From: Rubrivivax sp.
GTDB taxonomy: Bacteria > Pseudomonadota > Gammaproteobacteria > Burkholderiales > Burkholderiaceae_C
Length of the DNA stretch: 40,138 nucleotides
Reading direction: 5' to 3'
NCBI GenBank assembly: GCA_016788525.1
Contig: JAEUPD010000057.1
Location: 1-40,138 of the forward strand
Every line of letters starts with the position of its first letter. Position 1 is the stretch's first letter. Made by a program: the position numbers and the translations under genes. Shown in pieces: positions 1 to 7,479 of the stretch. Under the pieces are notes generated by a model, which made no database searches, was not told the DNA's origin, and was given only the letters and a program-made list of their open reading frames with translations.

Positions 1-1
1 A

Positions 2-104
2 CCGTCGGCCTACCCGGCTTGCAAGCAAGCCGGGACCCCTGCGCTAACGCTCCGGGGCGCCGATCGCATCCCGCGCGGCGCGGCGCTTCGGGCCGAACCT
101 CTGC
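2..104 (+). repeat. Partial copy of intergenic repeat family 1, cut by the window edge
   Basis: This stretch resembles, in direct orientation, the distal half of the copy at 6791-6955. Both contain CCGTCGGCCT, then an inverted pair built on CCGGCT/AGCCGG, then ACCCCTGCG, and later GCGCTTCGGGCC followed by ACCTCTGC. An unrelated or rearranged segment of about 40 bases separates the last two blocks here. No coding potential is evident. The element probably continues beyond the left edge of the window. Confidence 0.6.
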
Positions 105-155
105 AACCACCGAAGGCGGCATCCGAGAGAACGACACACCACGACGGTGCCTGCG

Positions 156-347
156 CAGACCCGGGTGGCCTGCCCTGCCGTGCCCGAGGGCGATCGGCGC
201 CCCGCAGCGAAGCGCAGGGGTCCCGGCTCGGCACGAGCCGGGAAGGCCGACGGTGTATCCGTCGGCCGTCATCCGCGACAGAGGCGCAGCCTGGCGCGGA
301 CGCCGGGCCTCGCCCTCGGGCGCGGCAGGGCAGGCCCCCCGGGTCTG
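156..347 (-). repeat. Family-1 intergenic repeat with 38-bp inverted ends
   Basis: Bases 156-193 and 310-347 are inverted repeats of each other, matching at 36 of 38 positions; the ends begin CAGACCCGGG. Inside lies a perfect 9-bp stem, 245-253 with 259-267 (GGCCGACGG/CCGTCGGCC), and a second small hairpin around CGGCTCG/CGAGCCG. The reverse complement from 347 down to about 205 matches 6791-6937 at roughly 90% by eye. It lies downstream of the 3' end of the DUF4136 gene and encodes no transposase. The rest of 348-507 holds only the pentamer array. Confidence 0.75.
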
Positions 348-431
348 TGCATGCCACGCCGATCCGCAGAAGTTGCGGCACAAGCCGATACGCCGCTGCA
401 AGCATCGCTCATCGGCTGACCCGAACTGGGC

Positions 432-466
432 TGAGCTGAGTTGAGCTGAGTTGAGCTGAGTTGAGC
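432..466 (+). repeat. Seven tandem 5-bp units TGAG(C/T)
   Basis: Seven exact pentamers alternate TGAGC and TGAGT, making a 10-bp higher-order unit. The array lies about 40 bases downstream of the DUF4136 lipoprotein stop codon, between that gene and repeat family 1. It is non-coding in any credible frame. Such short arrays can vary in copy number by slippage. Confidence 0.85.
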
Positions 467-507
467 AGACTCGCGCAGGCAGGCTGCTTCGCTGTTTCGC
501 TGCCTGG

Positions 508-1185
508 CTACTTGCCCAACGGCACGTTCACGCGGCGCGGGTTCAGGCCGGTCTTCGGGAAGTCGAGCAGCGCGGCTTCGAACATCGCGGCCAGCACCGC
601 GGGGCTGCCGTAGGCGCTGCCCTCGCTGCTGGCGCGGGCCTCGAACAGCGGCTTGCCCGAGGCGCGGTCGCGGATGAGCAGCGCCACTTCGCGGTCGTAG
701 CGCGGCGGGCTGCCGTACACCGACATTGACCAGCCCGGCCCCACCCAGGGCCCGCGCCGCCAGTATCCGAAGCCGCCATGCCACCACAGCGGGTCGTTCC
801 AGGGGCCCACGTCGGTGCGCGTGGTGCGCGCGCCCACCTGCACGGTCACGTCGGGGGCTTGGCCCGCAGGCGCCGGCTTGAAGCCGGCCTTGGCCAGGGC
901 CGGCAGCGCCGCGGCTTCCAGCGCCTCGGTCTCGGTGGCGCGCTGCTGCTGCGAGGGCAGGCGCTCGAACGAGTAGGTGCCGGGTTGGCGGCCGGCGGGC
1001 CATTCACCGAAGCTCGAGACCTCGCTGGTGACCGAGTTCAGCGTGGCGCAGCCGGCCAGCACGAGCGTGAGCGCGACCGAAAGCGTCAACGCCAAGACCA
1101 CGCCGAGCCGGGCCGCCCCGGTGCGCCGGGGTACCACGACGGCCACCGGGGCCGTCGGGGCATGCAGCAGGGGCGGGACGATCAT
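508..1185 (-). CDS. DUF4136-family lipoprotein
   Basis: This 225-residue protein has an N-terminal hydrophobic segment ending in the lipobox-like LVLAGC, so it should be lipid-modified on Cys and anchored in the envelope. The mature part matches the DUF4136 pattern: an early [19 protein letters not shown] segment, a DVTVQVG strand, a Gly/Trp/Tyr-rich middle ([14 protein letters not shown]), a [22 protein letters not shown] segment (quoted in part), and a C-terminal helix ending in [11 protein letters not shown]. The function of the family is unknown. The start at 1185 is chosen because its ATG overlaps the ttcA stop codon by 4 bases (ATGA), which suggests translational coupling. A longer frame reaches 1296 but would lie wholly inside ttcA. 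Confidence 0.85.
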   Translation of the reverse strand: MIVPPLLHAPTAPVAVVVPRRTGAARLGVVLALTLSVALTLVLAGCATLNSVTSEVSSFGEWPAGRQPGTYSFERLPSQQQRATETEALEAAALPALAKAGFKPAPAGQAPDVTVQVGARTTRTDVGPWNDPLWWHGGFGYWRRGPWVGPGWSMSVYGSPPRYDREVALLIRDRASGKPLFEARASSEGSAYGSPAVLAAMFEAALLDFPKTGLNPRRVNVPLGK

Positions 1186-2201
1186 GCCTGTTCCTCCAAC
1201 TTCGCGTCGAGCAGGGGTGCGGGTGCCGCAGACCGCCGCCATGAACCGGCCTGCGGCAGCGCCACCGGGCGGGCCAGCGGGTCTGGCGGCGCGCAAGGGT
1301 CGTCGCCGTCGAACGCCACGTCACCCAGCGCATCGGGCACGCCGTTGGGTTGGAGCGACATGAAGGGGTGCAGGTTCCGGTCCAGCAGGTGTGAAGGGGT
1401 GACGTGCGCCATCGCGCGCAGCATGTTGTCACTGCGCCCGGGGTACTGGCGCTCCCACTCGCGCAGCATCTTCTTGACCTGCACGCGCTGCAGATTGTCC
1501 TGGCTGCCACACAGCGTGCACGGAATGATCGGGAAGCGGCGGATCTCGGCGTAGCGTTCGAGGTCGGTCTCGGCCACGTAGGCCAGCGGGCGCACGACGA
1601 CATGGCGCCCGTCGTCGCTGACCAGCTTGGGCGGCATGCCCTTCAGGCGGCCACCGAAGAACATGTTCATCAACAGCGTCACCACCATGTCGTCGCGGTG
1701 GTGGCCCAGCGCAATGCGCGTGGCACCCAGCTCGCCGGCCACGCGGTACAGGATGCCGCGGCGCAGGCGCGAGCACAGGCTGCACATCGTCTGCCCTTCA
1801 GGGATGTGCTTCTTCACGATCGAGTAGGTGTCCTGCTCCTCGATGTGGAAAGGCACGCCGCGACTCTTCAGGTAGTTCGGCAGCACGTCGGCGGGGAAGC
1901 CCGGCTGCTTCTGGTCGAGGTTGACCGCAACGAGGTCGAAGCGCACCGGCGCACGCTCGCGCAGGTTGATGAGGATGTCCAGCAGCGCGTAGCTGTCCTT
2001 GCCGCCGGACAGGCACACCATCACCCTGTCGCCTTCGCCGATCATGTTGAAGTCGGCGATCGCCTGGCCGACCTGCCGGTGCAGGCGCTTGGAGAGCTTG
2101 TTGGCCTCGAAGGCCTCCTTCTGCGCGGCGCGATCGGGCGCGGCGCTGGCGATCGGGTGGCCGGCCAGCGCCGGCGGTGGGGTGTCGTGAAGCGCGTTCA
2201 T
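1182..2201 (-). CDS. ttcA: tRNA 2-thiocytidine(32) synthetase TtcA
   Basis: TtcA thiolates C32 in the anticodon loop of some tRNAs, using ATP to adenylate the base and an iron-sulfur cluster for sulfur transfer. The 339-residue protein has the PP-loop SGGKDS at residues 65-70, Cys140 and Cys143 in the CSLC motif, and CTLCG around residues 228-232 as the second Cys pair, matching the family cluster ligands. LGHHRDD near 165-171 is another family signature. The C-terminus (about 40 residues after the [15 protein letters not shown] region) is longer and more variable than in E. coli. The downstream DUF4136 gene overlaps by 4 bases. Identification is secure. Confidence 0.97.
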   Translation of the reverse strand: MNALHDTPPPALAGHPIASAAPDRAAQKEAFEANKLSKRLHRQVGQAIADFNMIGEGDRVMVCLSGGKDSYALLDILINLRERAPVRFDLVAVNLDQKQPGFPADVLPNYLKSRGVPFHIEEQDTYSIVKKHIPEGQTMCSLCSRLRRGILYRVAGELGATRIALGHHRDDMVVTLLMNMFFGGRLKGMPPKLVSDDGRHVVVRPLAYVAETDLERYAEIRRFPIIPCTLCGSQDNLQRVQVKKMLREWERQYPGRSDNMLRAMAHVTPSHLLDRNLHPFMSLQPNGVPDALGDVAFDGDDPCAPPDPLARPVALPQAGSWRRSAAPAPLLDAKLEEQA

Positions 2202-2233
2202 CGCGTAGGCCTCGGGGGGAGATGTGGGGCGCG

Positions 2234-2965
2234 TCAGGTCGTGCCAGGGTCGACCACCAGCCGGACCACCGGCCGCTCAGGCTTGCGCCGCGCCACCTCG
2301 GTGAAGCCGGCGCGCTCGTACATCGACTTGGCGCCGAACCACATCCAGGCATCGGCGCCGCGCACCGCCTTGTCCACCGGGTAGGCCTCGAGCAGCCGGG
2401 CACGGTGCCGGGCCGCGAACGCGATGGCGCCTTGCAGCAGCGCGTGCGCTACGCCCTGATGGCGGTGCGCGGTCGGCACGACGAAACAGATGATCGACCA
2501 CACCGGCCGGTCGTCCACCGGCCCCATGACGGGCGACTTGGCCAGCCGCGCGAACTGCTCGCGCGGGCCCAGCGACACCCAGCCCACCGGCTCTTTGCCG
2601 CGATAGGCCAGCAGGCCCGGCGGCGGCTTGCCCGCCTCGGTGAGCGCACGCAGTCCGTCGCGGTTGAAGTCCCTCATCGACTGACCGGCCGGCACGTTCA
2701 CATGGCCGCTTCGGCGGTAGGCCATGCACCAGCAGCCGCGTGCCATCGAGCAACCCTTGGCGTTGAACAGGGCTTCCACATCCGGCCAGCGGGCCGGCGT
2801 CAGCGGGCGCACCACGAGGTCGGTGGCGGGTGGGGCGAAGGGCGAAAGCGCGCGTGGCGCAGCGCCGGCTGCCTGGCTCGCGCCAGCCTTTCGCGTGGCC
2901 GGGCGCGACTGCGGCCCCCGGGGTGATCGCGGCGGTGGTTTCGAATGCGCCTTGCGAGTGGCCAT
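2234..2965 (-). CDS. GNAT-family N-acetyltransferase
   Basis: The protein has 243 residues. The first 50 or so are a basic, low-complexity Lys/Arg/Pro/Ala leader, followed by a GNAT fold. Visible family features are [16 protein letters not shown] at the start of the domain, the [11 protein letters not shown] strand, and the acetyl-CoA-binding region [20 protein letters not shown] with the Q/RxxGxA pyrophosphate loop. The Cys-rich [14 protein letters not shown] segment occurs in a subgroup of uncharacterised GNATs. The substrate cannot be told from sequence. It sits 32 bases upstream of ttcA on the same strand and 81 bases downstream of the SDR gene, so it may share their transcript. Confidence 0.85.
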   Translation of the reverse strand: MATRKAHSKPPPRSPRGPQSRPATRKAGASQAAGAAPRALSPFAPPATDLVVRPLTPARWPDVEALFNAKGCSMARGCWCMAYRRSGHVNVPAGQSMRDFNRDGLRALTEAGKPPPGLLAYRGKEPVGWVSLGPREQFARLAKSPVMGPVDDRPVWSIICFVVPTAHRHQGVAHALLQGAIAFAARHRARLLEAYPVDKAVRGADAWMWFGAKSMYERAGFTEVARRKPERPVVRLVVDPGTT

Positions 2966-3046
2966 GTCTTCGAGTGCCCTTTGCGTGCCTGCGGGGTGCG
3001 GGATCGACGTGTGGGATCGAAACGCGGGGTTCGCAGCCGGCGCGGG

Positions 3047-3919
3047 CTATCGCGGCTGCGGGGGCAGGGCCTCGCGCGCCAGGAACACCACGTCGCGGAC
3101 CTGCCCGGCCAGGTGCTGGCCACCGTCGACCAGCAGCGTGGTGCCGGTGATCGACGGCGACTCGACCAGGAAGCGCACGGCGCGCGCAATCTCGTCGGCC
3201 GACGCGCCGCGGCCCAGCGGCGTCATGCGGTGCGCTGCGGCGAACTCGGCCGCACTCATCTCGCTGGAGGTGAGCGTGATGCCCGGCGCCACCGCGCACA
3301 CGCGGGTGCGTGGCGCGAAGGCCATCGCCAGCATGCGCGTGGCCACTTCGAGCGCGGCCTTCGACAGCGTGTACGACAGGTGGTCGGGGTTGAGGGCCCA
3401 CAGCTTCTGGTCCAGCAGGTTGACCACCACCGCCGGGGCGCCTTCGCGTTGCGGATCGGTGCTGGCCTCGTGCAGGGCCCGGGCCAGCAGCAGCGGCGCG
3501 CCGGTGTTGGCGCGCCAATGGCGCTCCATGGCCGCGAAAGTGAAGTCGGCGGCGCTGTCGTGCTCGAACAGCGAGGCGTTGTTGACCAGCGCGTCGATGC
3601 GGCCCATCTCGCGCACGACGGATGGCACGAGCGAGCGGCAGGCGGCCTCGTCGGCCAGGTCTGCGCAGAACGCCGCGCTGCGCGGCTCGCGCAGGGGTGT
3701 CATGCCAGGCAATGTCGCCTCGTTCAGGTGCTGCACCAGCGCCCGGGCCGGGCTGGCCGAGTGCCGGTAGTGCACCGCCACACGCCAGCCGGCCGCGGCC
3801 AGCTCGAGCGTGATGGCGCGGCCGATGCGCTGCGCAGCACCAGTGACGAGCACCACCGGCGCCGGGGCTGCAAGGTTCGCGGCGTGAGGTGCGTCCGGGG
3901 CGGGCGAGAGGGCAGACAT
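3047..3919 (-). CDS. Pteridine reductase-like short-chain dehydrogenase (PTR1/FolM type)
   Basis: This is a 290-residue Rossmann-fold SDR. The NADPH-binding loop TGAAQRIG is at residues 26-33, NNAS at 113-116, and YTLSK at 183-187. The usual catalytic Ser is absent; VNLLDQ puts Asp170 13 residues before Tyr183, and Lys187 follows 4 later. That Asp-x12-Tyr-x3-Lys arrangement is the one in pteridine reductase PTR1 and FolM dihydromonapterin reductases, so the likely reaction is NADPH-dependent reduction of a dihydropterin. The substrate is inferred, not shown. The gene diverges from the MidA-like methyltransferase with only 11 bases between the chosen starts. Confidence 0.8.
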   Translation of the reverse strand: MSALSPAPDAPHAANLAAPAPVVLVTGAAQRIGRAITLELAAAGWRVAVHYRHSASPARALVQHLNEATLPGMTPLREPRSAAFCADLADEAACRSLVPSVVREMGRIDALVNNASLFEHDSAADFTFAAMERHWRANTGAPLLLARALHEASTDPQREGAPAVVVNLLDQKLWALNPDHLSYTLSKAALEVATRMLAMAFAPRTRVCAVAPGITLTSSEMSAAEFAAAHRMTPLGRGASADEIARAVRFLVESPSITGTTLLVDGGQHLAGQVRDVVFLAREALPPQPR

Positions 3920-3930
3920 TGCTTCCTAGA

Positions 3931-5160
3931 ATGCAGCGGGTGAACCGCCTCAGCTCGCCGGGCCGTGATGCCCCGGGGCTTGCCGACATCGCGGGCGGCG
4001 AATTATCGGCGCTGCTCCACCATCGCGTGCTCGCCGCCATCGGCGCGGCCGGCGGCTGGCTGGCGTTCGATCGCTACATGGCGATGGCCCTGTATGAGCC
4101 GGGGCTGGGCTACTACGCCCGCGGGGCACGCATCTTCGGCACCGGGCCTGCCGGCGGCAGCGACTTCGTCACCGCGCCGGAGCTCACGCCACTGTTCGGC
4201 GCTGCGCTGGCCGCGCAGATCGCCGAGGTGCTGCAACTGACCGGGCTCGACGAGGTCATCGAGTTCGGTGCCGGCAGCGGGGCGCTGGCCGAGCAGGTGC
4301 TCGGCGCGCTGGCCGGGCGGGGCACCGCGTTGCGTCGCTACGCCATCGTCGAGCTTCCCGGTGCGCTGCGCGCCCGGCAGCAGCAGCGCCTGGCCCGCTT
4401 CGGCGACACCGTGCATTGGCTTGACGAGTGGCCACCCGCCATCGAAGCGGTGGTGATCGGCAACGAGGTGCTCGACGCGATGCCGGTGAAGCTGCTGCAC
4501 TTCGACGGGCGGGCCTGGCTGGAGCGGGGCGTGATCGCCGCGGCCGTGGAGTCCCCGCCTTTCGTCGATGGCGGAGCCAGCCACGCCGACCCGGGCGCGG
4601 CGGTCGCGCCTGCGGGACTGACCTTCGCCGACCGGCCGACCGCGCTGCGCCCGCCGCGGGCCGACCAGGCGTTGCCAGGGGCGACGGTGGAAGTCCATCC
4701 CCAGGCCGAGGCCTTTGTCGCCACGCTGGCCGCCCGGCTCGTGCGCGGCGCCGCCTTCTTCGTCGACTACGGCTTCCCCGAGGCCGAGTATTACCACCCT
4801 CAGCGACACCAGGGCACGCTGATGTGCCACCGCGCGCACCGCGCCGACACCGACCCGCTGGCCGAGCCCGGCACCAAGGACATTACCGCGCACGTCAACT
4901 TCACGGCCCTCGCGCTGGCCGCGCAGGAGGCGGGCGCCGAGGTCGTGGGCTACACGAGCCAGGCGCGGTTCTTGATGAACTGCGGCCTGCTGGACAGCCT
5001 GGGCGACGCTGACGCGCGCATGCTGGCGCCGGCGCACAAGCTGCTGGCCGAGCACGAGATGGGCGAGCTGTTCAAGGTCTTGGCCTTTGCCCGCGGTGTG
5101 CCGTTCGGGTCGGCGGGGCCGCTGGGCTTTCGCGCCGGCGACCGCACGCACATGCTGTAG
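3931..5160 (+). CDS. MidA/NDUFAF7-like class I SAM-dependent methyltransferase
   Basis: The protein (about 409 residues) belongs to COG1565. Known relatives are NDUFAF7, which methylates an arginine of a complex I subunit, and bacterial proteins of unknown target. Visible motifs are FDRYMAMALYEPGLGYY near the start, DFVTAPELTPLFG, the SAM-binding EFGAGSGALAEQVL, and the family signature IGNEVLDAMPV. FFVDYGFPEAEYYHPQR and the GTLMCHRAHR stretch follow. The start is uncertain: GTG at 3889 would overlap the divergent SDR gene, ATG at 3931 is chosen, and GTG at 3940 is possible because TAGAAT at 3927-3932 resembles a -10 box. The DUF2905 gene follows after 11 bases. Confidence 0.88.
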   Translation: MQRVNRLSSPGRDAPGLADIAGGELSALLHHRVLAAIGAAGGWLAFDRYMAMALYEPGLGYYARGARIFGTGPAGGSDFVTAPELTPLFGAALAAQIAEVLQLTGLDEVIEFGAGSGALAEQVLGALAGRGTALRRYAIVELPGALRARQQQRLARFGDTVHWLDEWPPAIEAVVIGNEVLDAMPVKLLHFDGRAWLERGVIAAAVESPPFVDGGASHADPGAAVAPAGLTFADRPTALRPPRADQALPGATVEVHPQAEAFVATLAARLVRGAAFFVDYGFPEAEYYHPQRHQGTLMCHRAHRADTDPLAEPGTKDITAHVNFTALALAAQEAGAEVVGYTSQARFLMNCGLLDSLGDADARMLAPAHKLLAEHEMGELFKVLAFARGVPFGSAGPLGFRAGDRTHML

Positions 5161-5171
5161 GGTGCGGGGCC

Positions 5172-5363
5172 ATGCGCTGGCTGCTCGTCTTCCTGCTCGC
5201 CTGCCTGCTGTTCAACGTGCTGCAGGGCTGGCTGGCCAAGATCGGCCTGGGGCGGCTGCCGGGCGATATCCGTTTCCGGGCCGGCGGGCGGGACTGGTTC
5301 GTGCCGTTGACCAGTTCGATCGTCCTCACGGTGCTCGGGGCCGTGATCGGGTTGCTGATCTGA
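5172..5363 (+). CDS. DUF2905 small membrane protein
   Basis: This 63-residue protein is nearly all membrane helix. One hydrophobic segment spans residues 1-19, the loop contains LGRLPGDIRFRAGGRDWFVP, and the second helix runs from about 46 to 63. The GxLPGDI(R/V) loop between two helices is the hallmark of DUF2905. The function is unknown. It follows the methyltransferase gene after 11 bases and probably shares its transcript. The 151-base gap to the next gene contains a GC-rich inverted repeat (GCGGGC/GCCCGC near 5370-5386) that lacks a T-run. Confidence 0.9.
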   Translation: MRWLLVFLLACLLFNVLQGWLAKIGLGRLPGDIRFRAGGRDWFVPLTSSIVLTVLGAVIGLLI

Positions 5364-5514
5364 CCGGCGGCGGGCCTGCCGCCCGCGGAAACAGGGGGGC
5401 CCCGGCGGGCGCGCGGCCGCACCCTGCCGCGTAAGATGCGGGCCACGTCGGGAGGCTGCGGCACACGCCGCGGCCGGCAAGTCAAAGCGAGCGCAAGCCA
5501 CGGACAGTTCGATC

Positions 5515-6675
5515 ATGGGTGCAACGGAAGCCATGGGCCCCGGCGCCGAAAGCGCCGCCCCCAGCCCCTCGCCCACGGCCCGGCGGTGGTTCCTCGAGGG
5601 CGTGGCGGCCGACGGCTCGCACACGGTGCACGAGGTGGCGGTGGTGCCGTTTCGCGTCGGGCGGGATGCCGGCAATGAACTGGCGCTGGCGGCACCGGGC
5701 ATGTCGCGCCAGCATGCCGTGCTGGTGGCCACCGAAGACGGGCGGCTGCGCCTGACGGACCTGGGCAGCACCAACGGCACCTACGTGAACCGCGTGCGGC
5801 TGGCCGCCGCGCGCGTGCTCGACGAGAACGACGTCATCCACTTCGGCAACGCCGAGTTCCGCCTCGGCGTGCTGGGCAGCGTTGCCGTCCCGGCCAACGC
5901 CGACCGAACGATGATCGCGCCGGCCGGCGCGCAGCTGTCGGGCCACTTCGTGCCGCACGAGAAGCAGATGAACGAGCTGCTCGGCGGCTCAGGCCTCGGC
6001 GGCGCCGTGCAGCCGATCGTGCGGGCGCTGGGCGGTCAGCGCTTCGCGCTCGAGTTGCTGGGCCGCAGCTCGCACCCGGAGCTGCCGGCCTCGCCGGTGC
6101 ACCTGTTCGCGCTGGCCGCCCGCATGGGCCGCGAGGCCGAGCTGTCCAGCGCCTTCCGCGATCACGGCGTGCGCACGGTGGCGCAGCTGGCGCCGGGCAG
6201 CACGCTGTTCGTGAACACCCATCCGCAGGAGACCTTCGAGCCGGGCTTCCTCGAGGCGTTGTCGCGGCTGCCGCGCGACGGCTTGAACGTCGACCTCGTG
6301 ATCGAGGTCCATGAAACGGCAGTGATGGAGGTCGCGCGCATGCGCGAACTGGCCGCCAAGCTGGCCGACCTGAACGTGCGCTTCGCCTACGACGACTTCG
6401 GCGCCGGCCAGGCGCGGCTGAACGAGCTGGCCGAGGTGCCGGCGCACTTTGTCAAGTTCGACTTCGGGCTCGTGCACGGCATCAACGAGGCCAGCGGCGC
6501 CAAGCAGAAGCTGGTCAGCGACCTGGTGCGCATGTGCAAGGAGCTGGGTTCGATGACCCTGGCCGAAGGCGTGGAGACCGAGGCCGAGGCCGAGGTCTGC
6601 CGGCAGATCGGCTTCGACCTGCTGCAGGGCTACCTCACCGGGCGGCCGGCGCCGTTCGACAGCCTGCGCGGCTGA
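5515..6675 (+). CDS. FHA-EAL fusion, putative phosphothreonine-regulated c-di-GMP phosphodiesterase
   Basis: The protein has 386 residues. An N-terminal forkhead-associated domain (about 25-115) carries the phosphothreonine-binding set: FRVGRDAGNE, MSRQHA and GSTNGTYVN. An EAL domain (about 160-386) follows, with no GGDEF. Residues expected for c-di-GMP hydrolysis are visible: Glu in ELLGR (the EAL motif is ELL here), Asn in VNTHP, Glu in IEVHE, Asp-Asp in YDDFGAG, Lys in VKFDF, Glu in LAEGVETE and Gln in LLQGYLTGRP. It is therefore probably active, and the FHA domain suggests control by a Ser/Thr kinase pathway; neither is shown directly. No membrane segment is seen. No kinase gene lies in the window. 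Confidence 0.92.
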   Translation: MGATEAMGPGAESAAPSPSPTARRWFLEGVAADGSHTVHEVAVVPFRVGRDAGNELALAAPGMSRQHAVLVATEDGRLRLTDLGSTNGTYVNRVRLAAARVLDENDVIHFGNAEFRLGVLGSVAVPANADRTMIAPAGAQLSGHFVPHEKQMNELLGGSGLGGAVQPIVRALGGQRFALELLGRSSHPELPASPVHLFALAARMGREAELSSAFRDHGVRTVAQLAPGSTLFVNTHPQETFEPGFLEALSRLPRDGLNVDLVIEVHETAVMEVARMRELAAKLADLNVRFAYDDFGAGQARLNELAEVPAHFVKFDFGLVHGINEASGAKQKLVSDLVRMCKELGSMTLAEGVETEAEAEVCRQIGFDLLQGYLTGRPAPFDSLRG

Positions 6676-6699
6676 CTGCGAAGCCCGCCGTCATTGGCG

Positions 6700-6730
6700 G
6701 GTGGCGCGCCAAGGCCGCCGGGTGGTCGGC
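6700..6730 (+). repeat. Solo 31-bp half-arm of the composite cruciform repeat
   Basis: These 31 bases (beginning GGTGGCGCGCCAAGG and ending GGTGGTCGGC) are identical to the reverse complement of 34920-34950, the right arm of unit D plus 8 bases outside it. The partner arm and the central hairpin are missing here. It lies 24 bases after the EAL stop codon, with family-1 repeat sequence beginning about 60 bases further on. Confidence 0.8.
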
Positions 6731-6790
6731 GGCGCGAGTCCCCATTTCGGGCTGCGAAGCCAGCCACGCCGGGCCCTGCTGCGGCGTGCA

Positions 6791-6955
6791 CAGACCCGGG
6801 TGGCCTGCCCTGCCGCGCCCGAGGGCGAGGCCCGGCGTCCGCGCCAGGCTGCGCCTGTCGCGGATGACGACCGACGGATACACCGTCGGCCTTCCGGCTC
6901 GTTCGCCGCGAGCCGGACCCCTGCGCTTCGGGCCGGACCTCTGCTCGCCGCGACT
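6791..6955 (+). repeat. Family-1 intergenic repeat, second copy
   Basis: Bases 6791-6937 match the reverse complement of 347 to about 205 with a few substitutions and short indels. They start CAGACCCGGGTGGCC and run through GAGGGCGAGGCCCGGCG and CGCGGATGAC. The small hairpin is kept at 6869-6877 with 6883-6891, with one mismatch. The tail 6918-6955 also resembles parts of 35-104. The copy sits between the convergent 3' ends of the FHA-EAL and zinc-ribbon genes. The remainder of 6676-7002 shows no gene. Confidence 0.75.
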
Positions 6956-7002
6956 TTCATGCGCGGGCGACGACACCAACCTGAACTGCCGGATGTCCAG
7001 GT

Positions 7003-7383
7003 TCAGACCTCGATTCGCCAGCCATGCCCGCAACCGCGGCAACGCACGGTGACGCGTTCGCCGCTGTCGTCGGACTGCACGAGGTCCAGCCGCCCATAGG
7101 CCTTGCACTGCGGGCAGTCGGCCTGGCTGGCGGCCAGCTCGGCGTGGTTCAGCAGGTAGAGGTAGCGGCGCAGGGCCCACAGCCCCGTGCCGACGCACAG
7201 CACCAGGGTGGCCAGTTCCTCCACGCGCTCGGCCCAGCCGAGCGTGCCGCGCATGGCCTCCAGCGCGCCGAACACCGCCACTAGGCACAGGAACGTCAGC
7301 ACCAGGTGGCCGTGGCTTTGCAGCAGCTGGCGTTCGTACCACTTGCGAAAGCCCACGCGGCGGATGCCCTCGGCCAGCCTCAT
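7003..7383 (-). CDS. Membrane protein with C-terminal zinc ribbon
   Basis: I do not recognise a named family. The 126-residue protein has a basic N-terminus (RLAEGIRRVGFRKWYERQ), two predicted membrane helices (about 26-44, LVLTFLCLVAVFGALEAM; and about 58-78, LATLVLCVGTGLWALRRYL), and a cytoplasmic tail. The tail has CPQC and CRGC about 30 residues apart, followed by GHGWRI, a typical zinc-ribbon knuckle pair. ATG at 7383 was chosen because it precedes the basic leader; a frame open to 7473 adds an Arg-rich stretch without family character. Its 3' end converges on the FHA-EAL gene across a repeat-filled gap. Confidence 0.7.
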   Translation of the reverse strand: MRLAEGIRRVGFRKWYERQLLQSHGHLVLTFLCLVAVFGALEAMRGTLGWAERVEELATLVLCVGTGLWALRRYLYLLNHAELAASQADCPQCKAYGRLDLVQSDDSGERVTVRCRGCGHGWRIEV

Positions 7384-7479
7384 CTTCGCTGTCGATCCTT
7401 CGGTGGTGTGCCCGCCGTGACTGTCGGGACGGTCACGAACGACGCGCGCGCGTCGCGCGGCCGATCTTGTCATGCCTGT

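Noticed and set aside
1-507. Overlapping open frames in the left-edge region
   Set aside because: All are Arg/Ala/Gly/Pro-rich frames over inverted repeats, and similar frames appear in both orientations at the copy near 6800, as expected for non-coding GC-rich repeats.
5515-6675. Degenerate, c-di-GMP-binding-only EAL domain
   Set aside because: The motif is ELL rather than EAL, but the Glu is kept and the other catalytic positions (Asn, Glu, DDFG, Lys, EGVE, Gln) are all visible.
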